From contig DASZME010000062.1 in NCBI GenBank assembly GCA_035551995.1, positions 1 through 64,000 of the forward strand: a stretch of 64,000 nucleotides of DNA, in the 5' to 3' direction. Both the position numbers and the translations under genes were made by a program. Under the pieces are notes generated by a model. The model was not told where the DNA came from. It did not search any database and worked only from the letters and a program-made list of their open reading frames with translations. The DNA comes from RYN-428 sp035551995. Its GTDB lineage: Bacteria > Planctomycetota > Phycisphaerae > Tepidisphaerales > Tepidisphaeraceae. This document shows positions 1 through 7,055 of this stretch, in pieces; positions within the stretch are counted from its first letter, which is position 1; every line of letters begins with the position of its first letter.

Positions 1-1290
1 CCAGCCCTCTCCCGGCGTACCGGGAGAGGGAGCAGGAGGAGCAGAAGGAGGAGCGGCGGATGTTCCGCCACCAGCTTGCTTCCCGCCGCGCGACATCACG
101 CGATAATAGGTCTCGAGTGACGGCGTCGCGCTTCCCAGCAGCACGGGCACGCCTTCAATCTGTCCTCTTTTGATCGCCACGTCGCGGCCATGATATCTCG
201 GAGCGGAGTCCTGCTTATAGCTGGCTTCGTGTTCTTCATCGACGACGATGATGCCCAGATCGGGAACCGGCGCGAAGACCGCCGAACGTGCGCCGACGAC
301 GACCTGGGCGTGGCCGAGCGAAATCTGCTGCCAGTAGCGATGGCGTTCGGTGGCCGTCAGTCCGCTGTGCAAGATGGCGACGCTCTGGAATCGCGCGGTA
401 AAGCGCCGAACCGTTTGCGGCGTCAGCGCGATTTCCGGAACCATCACGATGGCGCGTCGGCCGCTCCTGACGACCTCGCGAATCAGTTGGAGATAAACTT
501 CGGTTTTGCCGCTGCCGGTCACGCCCAGAAGAAGGTTGACGGAAAACCCCCCGGCGCTCACGCGCGGGAATAGAGCGTCATACACCTTTCTTTGATCCTC
601 GTTCAGCGCGATCTCCGCCTCATCCCCCGCCGACGCGGGCATGTTCGCCGTTAGCTTCGGCAGATCGACTTGCGGCGTGATCGTGATCAAGCCGAGCCGG
701 GCCAGTTTGCGAACCGTCGGCGGAGTCGCCCCCGATTCCCCCGCCAGTCGCACCAGATCGATCGCGTCGTCGGGCTCAAGTTGCAGGAGCCGGGCGAGAA
801 TGCTTCGGCGTTTTGGCGCGCGGGTTTTTTCCAAAATCTCCTGGACCCGCTCCCGCCCCACCGCCAGCCGAATCATCTGCGAATATCCGATGCCCGTCTT
901 TTTCCGCACCGCCGACGGCAGCACCGTCTCCAGCACCGTCCCCAGCGGCGCGCAATAATACCGGCTCATCCACCGGCTGAGTTCCATCAACCTCGGCGTG
1001 ATCAGAACGCGCTCGTCGTCGATGTTGAACAGCCGTTTGATGCGGGGGTAACCGCTCGTGGGATGAATCGAAATCACGTATCCATGCGCGGGGCGGTTGT
1101 TCTTCCCCAGCGGCACGCGCACGCGCTGGCCGACACGCACCGCGTTCACCAGTTTGGCGGGAATCGCATAATCAAGCGTGCGGTCGATGCTCTGTTCGAT
1201 CGCCACCGCCGCGAATGGGCCGGGCATCGGCGCCTCCGCCGGTTCGGGCGCGGCAGGATCTATCTCTCCAAAAAGTGTCATCGTCGGCAT
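1..1290 (-). CDS. priA: Primosomal protein N' (PriA helicase), C-terminus off the left edge
   Basis: The minus-strand frame is open for 430 codons from an ATG at 1290 to the window edge. PriA is the replication-restart helicase that reloads the replisome at stalled forks. The N-terminal DNA-binding region is recognisable (DRTLDYAIP near residue 36, then a RVRVPLGK stretch). The superfamily 2 helicase part follows, with Walker A LLGVTGSGKTEVYL, the segment MVPEIALTPQT, the DEAH-type box VVDEEHEASYKQ and motif III GSATPSLETYY. A second in-frame ATG at 1281 is an alternative start. Just after motif III the frame runs through a low-complexity Ala/Pro/Ser stretch and a perfect DNA hairpin (5-30) that ordinary PriA lacks. 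The zinc-binding region and helicase domain 2 lie outside the window. The identification is firm; whether the inserted segment is tolerated cannot be judged here. Confidence 0.93.
   Translation of the reverse strand, partial: MPTMTLFGEIDPAAPEPAEAPMPGPFAAVAIEQSIDRTLDYAIPAKLVNAVRVGQRVRVPLGKNNRPAHGYVISIHPTSGYPRIKRLFNIDDERVLITPRLMELSRWMSRYYCAPLGTVLETVLPSAVRKKTGIGYSQMIRLAVGRERVQEILEKTRAPKRRSILARLLQLEPDDAIDLVRLAGESGATPPTVRKLARLGLITITPQVDLPKLTANMPASAGDEAEIALNEDQRKVYDALFPRVSAGGFSVNLLLGVTGSGKTEVYLQLIREVVRSGRRAIVMVPEIALTPQTVRRFTARFQSVAILHSGLTATERHRYWQQISLGHAQVVVGARSAVFAPVPDLGIIVVDEEHEASYKQDSAPRYHGRDVAIKRGQIEGVPVLLGSATPSLETYYRVMSRGGKQAGGGTSAAPPSAPPAPSPGTPGEGW
5..30. repeat. Perfect hairpin repeat inside priA
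   Basis: Positions 5-15 and 20-30 form an 11-bp perfect inverted repeat (CCCTCTCCCGG / CCGGGAGAGGG) with a 4-nt loop. It sits in frame in priA and is translated as a Pro-Gly-Thr-Pro-Gly-Glu-Gly peptide. It resembles short intergenic palindromes common in GC-rich planctomycete genomes. That it is an insertion is inferred from its position in a loop after helicase motif III. Confidence 0.8.
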
Positions 1291-1406
1291 TGTTCCAACT
1301 GTGTGGCGAAAGCAGGTCCAATCCACTACGATTCCGGCAAGTCGCATCCGAGGAATCGTTCATTATAGGGTAGACGGCGCCGTTCGGAAACAGTTAGGGA
1401 ATTATC

Positions 1407-1664
1407 ATGCCACGATTACGCTCCTATCTCAATCGACGTGTCAGTTCGGATAAAACGGACGTTGGAATTGGACAGATCGTATGCTTCGCGGCCGCGGTGG
1501 GAATTTTCGCCTGCGTCGCGAAGTTGACGCAGTTCGCGACGACCCGCTTCGAGGTGCTGGTCATCGTTTTAATGACGCTGACGCTTTCGGTCGCCTTCGT
1601 GATTCTCGGCCTCCTGTTGAACAGGCATCGGCCCCGATCGACTCTAGCGAATTGGACCGGTTGA
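1407..1664 (+). CDS. Small two-helix membrane protein, unknown
   Basis: This 85-residue protein has two strongly hydrophobic segments, roughly residues 22-40 and 47-69, joined by a short linker. The ends are basic and polar, as expected of a small inner-membrane protein. It begins with ATG about 115 bp from the divergent priA start and ends about 50 bp before the next membrane-protein gene on the same strand. I recognise no family. A GGGA run lies only a few bases before the ATG, so the ribosome-binding site is weak. It is kept as a probable gene because of its clear membrane topology and its position; it could still be a chance ORF. Confidence 0.5.
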   Translation: MPRLRSYLNRRVSSDKTDVGIGQIVCFAAAVGIFACVAKLTQFATTRFEVLVIVLMTLTLSVAFVILGLLLNRHRPRSTLANWTG

Positions 1665-1714
1665 CGTCCGCACAGGCGTCCTACCCCGTCTCTTTTCCGC
1701 AATACTCTTTCAGA

Positions 1715-2635
1715 ATGGCTTTCATGTCCGACGCCCCGCTATCCGCTTCGCCCGTCAACGACGCCGATCTTTCGATCTTCGGCCCGCGAAAGATGACGCA
1801 GGCGCTGCTGATCGTCTTGATCATTTTCTCCTGCGTTGTCTTCTCTTACGGCGCCCGTTTCGTTCACTGGCCAAGCGAACCCGGCGTTCAGGGTAGTCTG
1901 GCGCAGCCGCCAAGTTCACTCGGCGCGTTTCTCGTCGCGATTGTTCTCCTGGCGGTTTGCGCGACGGTGGGAACCGTGGCGCTGCATCGCCGGTGGTCGA
2001 TGGCTGGGCTGATGACCGCGACGGCGGGACTTGCCGTCTGGTCGGTGCGCGGCGGTACGATGACCTACGTGCTGTTTCGCGCCGACGATTCCGGCGCCGG
2101 CGCCCGCGTGTTCTTCGAGTTGCTCGGCGAATTGATCGTCTTCTTCGGCGCCATCGGAGCGATCTGGAACCTCATCTGGAAGCGTCACGAGGAGCCGCGG
2201 CTCGGCGAAGATCCCACGGAGCCGGGCCGCTCGGCGTTGCTGGCGATCGTCGCGCAGGCGGTCCTGATGGCGATTTTTGTGTTGATCCTCGTCGTCACGC
2301 CGCAGAAAAAACAAGTGATGGCCGGCGTTTTCCTGGCGGGGCTGTTTTCGACGGCGGTCGCCGAGCAGTTTTTCGCCGACCGCACGGCCGGGCGATGGTA
2401 TTGGATCGGGCCGTTGGCGGCCGGGGCGTTCGGGTACATCGTCAATTCATTTTCCGTCGCCGGAATGGAGACGGGCGACTTGAACGGCTCATTCGCGCCG
2501 CTGGCGCGCGTTCTGCCGTTGGATTATGCGAGCTTGGGATGCGCCGGGGCGCTCCTGGGCTACTGGTGGATGACGCCGGATGAAGAGGCCGGGGACGAGG
2601 ACGAACCGGTGATTGAAAAAACGACGGGGGAATGA
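1715..2635 (+). CDS. Polytopic membrane protein, unknown function
   Basis: About 306 residues from the ATG at 1715, or 303 from the ATG at 1724. The frame is open further upstream, but that part is not hydrophobic and overlaps the preceding small gene, so the start was placed here. After a short polar N-terminus there are about six to seven predicted transmembrane helices: around residues 24-43, 62-84, 92-110, 130-150, 180-200, 205-222 and 230-255. The tail is acidic (EEAGDEDEP). No catalytic motif is visible. It lies directly upstream of the PVC-type propeller gene (15-bp gap) and may be co-transcribed with it. Family and function are unknown. Confidence 0.72.
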   Translation: MAFMSDAPLSASPVNDADLSIFGPRKMTQALLIVLIIFSCVVFSYGARFVHWPSEPGVQGSLAQPPSSLGAFLVAIVLLAVCATVGTVALHRRWSMAGLMTATAGLAVWSVRGGTMTYVLFRADDSGAGARVFFELLGELIVFFGAIGAIWNLIWKRHEEPRLGEDPTEPGRSALLAIVAQAVLMAIFVLILVVTPQKKQVMAGVFLAGLFSTAVAEQFFADRTAGRWYWIGPLAAGAFGYIVNSFSVAGMETGDLNGSFAPLARVLPLDYASLGCAGALLGYWWMTPDEEAGDEDEPVIEKTTGE

Positions 2636-2650
2636 ACTGGGAGAGAAAGA

Positions 2651-4477
2651 ATGCGAACCGTCCCGCTGTCATTGATCGCTCTGCTCGCTTTCTGGGCTTC
2701 CGCGTTCGCGGCGGCCGATGCCCCGCTCCCGCCGAGCGAGGCGGCGTCGCACATGACGTTGCCGCCCGGATTCTCCGCCACGCTCTTCGCCGGCGAACCC
2801 GACGTCGTGCAACCCATCTGCATGACCTTCGACGATCGCGGACGCCTTTGGGTGGCCGAGTGCTTGACCTATCCCAACTGGCAGCAAAATCCCGCCGACG
2901 AGGGACAGGATCGCATTCTCATTTTTGAAGACGACGGCACGGGCCGATTCGCAAAACGCACGGTTTTTCTCGATCACATCCACAATCTCACCAGCATCGA
3001 GATTGGTTTCGGCGGCGTGTGGATGATCTCATTGCCGAATCTTGTTTTCATCCCGATGGCCGACGACAAGCCGTCCGGGTCGCCTCGCGTCCTGCTCGAC
3101 GGTTTCGATTCCCTGCACGCCCGGCATAACGTCGCCAACCAGCTGAAGTGGGGTCCCGACGGATGGCTCTGGGGATGCCACGGCATCATGGCCACCTCCT
3201 CCGTCGCCAAGCCCGGCACGCCCGACGATCAGCGCACGAAGATCAACTGCGGGGTCTGGCGATTCCACCCCACAAAAAATACGTTTGAAGTCGTCGCCAG
3301 CGGAACCACCAACCCCTGGGGTCTGGATTTCGACGACTACGGCGAAGCCTTCATCACCAACTGCGTCATCAAGCACCTCTTTCATGTCATCCCCGGCGCC
3401 CATTACCACCGCATGGGCGGACACGACCTCGACCCCTACGCCTATACGCTTATGGAAAGCTGCGCCGACCATATCCACTGGGCCGGCGGCGACTGGACCA
3501 CCTCCCGCGGCGGCGCCCAGCACAGCGAAGCCGGCGGCGGACACGCACACGTCGGCGCCATGGTCTACCTCGGCGACAACTGGCCCGACTCCTATCGCAA
3601 TTCCATCTTCATGTGCAACCTGCATGGCAATCGTATCAATAACGACCTGCTCGAACGCAAAGGCTCCGGATACGTCGCCCACCACGGCCGCGATTTTCTC
3701 ATGGCCAACGACACGTGGTTCCGCGGCATCAGCATCCTGTGCGGCCCCGACGGCGGCGTCTACGTCAGCGACTGGACCGATACCGGCGAGTGCCATAACT
3801 ACAACGCCATCGACCGCACCAACGGCCGAATCTACAAAGTGACCTACGGCAAGCCCGCTCCATTCAACCCCAACCTCGCCGCCAGGTCCGACGCCGAGCT
3901 GGTCGAACTTCAACTACATAAAAACGACTGGTGGGTCCGTCACGCCCGGCGGCTTTTGCAGGAGCGCGCCCTCTCCGGCCAGCTTTCGGACACGACCCGC
4001 CCCGCGTTGCTTCATATTCTGCAAGAGAATCATGATGTCACCCGCCAGCTTCGCGCCCTCTGGGCCTTGCACGCCACCGGCGGCATCAACGATAAGCTCA
4101 CGCTGGAATTACTCGTCAACCCGCAAGAGTCGATCCGCGCATGGGCGATACGCCTGGCGGTAGACGATCACGCGGTTTCCGCGCCGCTCCTCAAACAGTT
4201 CGAACGGCTGGCCAACGACGATCCCTCCCCCGTGGTGCGACTCGCGCTGGCGTCCGCCCTGCAGCGTCTGCGGATTGGCGATCGTTGGACGATCGCCGAG
4301 CGTTTGATGGCGCACGCCCAGGACGCGGCCGATCCGAATTTGCCATTGATGATTTGGTACGGTATCGAAGCGTTGGCCCCCGCCGATCCGCAGCGCGGCG
4401 CCGAGTTGGCGCTAAAGGCGAAGATTCCCCTCCTTCGCGAATATCTGGCCCGCCAGATCGCGGGCGCCGCCGAATAG
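2651..4477 (+). CDS. PVC-type membrane-bound dehydrogenase propeller protein, short form without the cytochrome domain
   Basis: This 608-residue secreted protein has an N-terminal signal peptide ending near AFAAAD. Next comes the beta-propeller typical of the PVC-superphylum 'membrane-bound dehydrogenase' family (LPPGFSATLFAGEPDVVQP, RGRLWVAEC, HNLTSIEIG, WGLDFDDYGEAF, VYVSDWTDTGECHN). Residues about 415-605 look like HEAT-type helical repeats. Related proteins usually continue into a C-terminal c-type cytochrome with CxxCH, but this one stops at GAAE and has no CxxCH. A strong ribosome-binding site (GGGAGAGAAAG) precedes the ATG. The role is inferred as periplasmic oxidation or binding of sugars. 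The missing heme domain could be natural or a truncation; the 340 bp downstream shows no leftover of it in any frame. Confidence 0.88.
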   Translation: MRTVPLSLIALLAFWASAFAAADAPLPPSEAASHMTLPPGFSATLFAGEPDVVQPICMTFDDRGRLWVAECLTYPNWQQNPADEGQDRILIFEDDGTGRFAKRTVFLDHIHNLTSIEIGFGGVWMISLPNLVFIPMADDKPSGSPRVLLDGFDSLHARHNVANQLKWGPDGWLWGCHGIMATSSVAKPGTPDDQRTKINCGVWRFHPTKNTFEVVASGTTNPWGLDFDDYGEAFITNCVIKHLFHVIPGAHYHRMGGHDLDPYAYTLMESCADHIHWAGGDWTTSRGGAQHSEAGGGHAHVGAMVYLGDNWPDSYRNSIFMCNLHGNRINNDLLERKGSGYVAHHGRDFLMANDTWFRGISILCGPDGGVYVSDWTDTGECHNYNAIDRTNGRIYKVTYGKPAPFNPNLAARSDAELVELQLHKNDWWVRHARRLLQERALSGQLSDTTRPALLHILQENHDVTRQLRALWALHATGGINDKLTLELLVNPQESIRAWAIRLAVDDHAVSAPLLKQFERLANDDPSPVVRLALASALQRLRIGDRWTIAERLMAHAQDAADPNLPLMIWYGIEALAPADPQRGAELALKAKIPLLREYLARQIAGAAE

Positions 4478-4816
4478 CGGCAGTACGATTGGGTTGCGCG
4501 ATCGATCCACGCCGCATCGCGAGCGGCATTAGACAGAGCGGGGAGCGTTTGCGACTCAGCCACTGCGCCGCCGTCCAGGCCGGCTTCGCAAAGATCGAGT
4601 GCCGTGGGGGCTGCAATTCGTAAGCGGAGATTCGACGGGCGAACACGGACTACGCGGTCCGCGAAATGATTCAAGCGAACAAATCGGCGTCCATCACGAT
4701 CATAGGAGAATCGCGGGCTGAAACGAAGAAAAATACAGGCCGCGAAGCCGCCAGCGCGTCGCCGCATCTTCGGTCATTTCTTCTTGCGGCCAGCGAAGAA
4801 CCGATTCGTCGAGCCG
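4478..4816. other. Non-coding gap, nothing recognised
   Basis: These 339 bp lie between the propeller gene and the convergent broken CBM9-like gene. The short ORFs here are compositional and resemble nothing. No strong terminator hairpin or tRNA was found. Confidence 0.5.
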
Positions 4817-5936
4817 TTACCCGCCTGCGTTATTTCCGTCGATCAACTTAAAAACCTGCCAATACGGTTCGGCGTGGTGGAACCATCCGCCCGGAGGCTT
4901 GGTGGCCGATGAGTGGTGATATCGTTCCGGCAAATCCGCGTCCTGGTAAACCGCCAGAATATTGATTTGCTCCCCCGCCATCTTCCACGGGCCGGAGCCG
5001 TCGTGGCCCGATCGCGCTTTTTCCGCGGGGCGATCTGCAGGGTCGTCCGCCGTGCCTTGGGCGCGCCCAGTCCATACCACGGCACGCGAATCTCGGCGCT
5101 ATAGCCGGTATCCACGTCCGACGGATCGTTCACCGTCGAAGGCTTACCGTCCGCCTTGGGCATCATCTTCACGGCCGTCGCCAGCTTGTACGGACCTTCG
5201 TCCTCGATGAAATCGTGCGACCCAAAAACGATGCCGTACGAAACATTGGCCTGTTTGGCCAGCTTTCAGGAGGGATCGGCGACGGTGATGTGCACGTCGT
5301 TAAACTGATTCAACTCATTGAGATGAATCTCCCAGAAAAATTCGGATCGTCGAACGAAACAGAAAACTCGGCGACGTCCACGTTCTTGTCGGTCAGCCAA
5401 ATTTCCGCCCCCTCCCGCTCATTGCCCGGCGGCCCCTTCTTCTTCCCGGTTCCTTGCGCCTTGAGGTTCTTCGAGAAAAACTCATAGCCGATGTACAGGT
5501 AATGGTCGTCCCACAAATACCGCACGGTTTCGCGCGGCGTGTCGCTGAGCGTCCCCTTCTTCGACTGAATGTAATCGACCCGGATCGGCTCGACTTTTTT
5601 CCATTGCGGCTTATTGAGATCGCCGTCAATGACCAGCGGCGTATCGGTCTTCAACAACGGAATCGGCGCGGGCTGAGTCGCCGGTCCGGAAGCGGCAACG
5701 CCGTCCGCCCCCGCCCGCCACGTTCCCATCGACAAAACGCCCAGGAGAATACAGATGAACCGTCGCTGAAAATCGATATTGGCGCCGCCGGCGGCTTTGG
5801 CCGTCGCGGCAAGAGAAATCCTGGCGATCGCCGCCGGGAGAAACGCGTAAATTTTCCCCGGATAATCCCGCAGGTCCGCGTCGAGCGACATCCAGTCGCC
5901 GTCGGTCTTCACCGCGATCGGCTTCATTTCCAGCAC
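4817..5936 (-). pseudogene. Broken secreted CBM9-like carbohydrate-binding protein with a foreign-looking N-terminus
   Basis: The minus strand encodes a CBM9-type family 9 carbohydrate-binding domain (VIDGDLNKPQWKK, ETVRYLWDDHYLYIGYEF, EIWLTDKNVDVAEF, then YSAEIRVPWYGLGAP, ending WFHHAEPYWQVFKL). The reading frame is not continuous. One base appears to be missing in the T5 run at 5336-5340, which moves the frame. The restored frame then meets an in-frame TGA at 5266-5268, and a second shift is needed between about 5090 and 5000 to reach the C-terminus at 4817. In addition, a signal peptide (RRFICILLGVLSMGTW) appears about 60 codons inside the ORF. It is preceded by a segment (MKPIAVKTDGDWMSLDADL) that looks like the middle of another protein. 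This is either a degraded chimera or an error-rich stretch of assembly. Confidence 0.75.
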
Positions 5937-5937
5937 G

Positions 5938-7044
5938 TCATAGACCGTTCCGGCCGTAGCCGGTCATTTCCAGATATCCTTCGCCGATCATCGAACCGGT
6001 CGAATTCAAAACATCCGCGCTTCCCTCGAAATAGTCCACTTTCGTCGAAGCCGTCGTGATCAATTCCTGGCCGGGGATTCGGGTGCGAACGGTCAACTGG
6101 CTCATTCCGCGAACCGACACGGCCCACTCCTGCGGATATGCCGACCCGCTGGCGGGGCTGACCCACGGCTTGGACGGCCGCAGCGAAATATCCCGCGCGG
6201 AAAGGTATCGCGGCGTGCCGTCCGGCTGAATGATCGTGCCGGAAAGAAAATCGGCGTCGCCCGCGCGATTGCGGAGGCGATAAATCATCAGATCATTCCC
6301 GTCCGCCAGGCTCAATCCAAACCAATCCCAGCCCGTCTGATCGGCGGAGAGCGCGTTGCTGGAAAACTCGTGATCCATCCAGGTATCCCCATGAACATGA
6401 AATTGTTTCCCGCCAAGGGTCAGCGTGCCCGTGGTCTTCAGGCGCGTCATTGAATAGTAGTACGACGCCTGCTCCGGTCTGCGGCCCTTGGCGTTGATGC
6501 CGCCGGGCCCTTGCAGCACCGGACCGCGACCGCCCGCGCAGGAAAGATCGATCGAGAACGAATCTTCGTTCGCCTGCAGACGAATGGCGCCGCGATCCAG
6601 AATGGCTTTCCAATCAAGCAGTCGAACGTCGAGCGTTGTGTCCGACGATTCGGCCAGTCCCGCTCGGCCGCGCGAGAGGCGATCCTTGAACACGAATGTT
6701 TGCCCGGCAACGTCGGTGATTGCCGCGTGGGCAAAGTAAAGATCGTGAAACGCCCATGGGCTGGGACGTCGAGGCGTTACGGGGGCGACGGCGGTTCGAA
6801 AGAATGTCAATTGGTAGCCGAACTCTCGCTTGGCGTCGTCGCGGAGGTTTCCGGTGAAATACCACCATTCGGTTTTGAACGAATCATGTCGGCCGTGGTC
6901 GCGCGGAAAGGCCCATTCGCGCGGCGCAACCGCCTGAGAAAATTCAGGCGCCGCCTCGGCAATCGGTTGCGTCGCCGGCGCCGCCACACTCGCCGCCGGC
7001 CACGCGAGCGCCAGCGCGACCGCCGGGCATAAGAAACATTTCAT
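5938..7044 (-). CDS. AttH/CrtC-type lipocalin-like secreted hydrolase
   Basis: 368 residues from an ATG at 7044, beginning with a signal peptide (CLCPAVALALAWPAAS-like, cleaved near SVAAP). The body matches the AttH/carotenoid 1,2-hydratase-like fold of paired lipocalin domains: WAFPRDHGRHDSFKTEWWYF, GYQLTFFRTAV, FYFAH-like LYFAHAAITD, GDTWMDHEFSS, WDWFGLSLADGNDLMIYRLR and a final GYLEMTGYGR. In the att operons of other bacteria this protein accompanies an ABC ATPase and FtsX-type permeases; here those are the next two genes upstream, 11 bp away. The substrate is unknown, and a lipid or hydrophobic ligand is only a guess. The gene ends one base before the broken CBM9-like ORF, which suggests rearrangement on its 3' side. 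Confidence 0.88.
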   Translation of the reverse strand: MKCFLCPAVALALAWPAASVAAPATQPIAEAAPEFSQAVAPREWAFPRDHGRHDSFKTEWWYFTGNLRDDAKREFGYQLTFFRTAVAPVTPRRPSPWAFHDLYFAHAAITDVAGQTFVFKDRLSRGRAGLAESSDTTLDVRLLDWKAILDRGAIRLQANEDSFSIDLSCAGGRGPVLQGPGGINAKGRRPEQASYYYSMTRLKTTGTLTLGGKQFHVHGDTWMDHEFSSNALSADQTGWDWFGLSLADGNDLMIYRLRNRAGDADFLSGTIIQPDGTPRYLSARDISLRPSKPWVSPASGSAYPQEWAVSVRGMSQLTVRTRIPGQELITTASTKVDYFEGSADVLNSTGSMIGEGYLEMTGYGRNGL

Positions 7045-7055
7045 CGTCGATCTCC

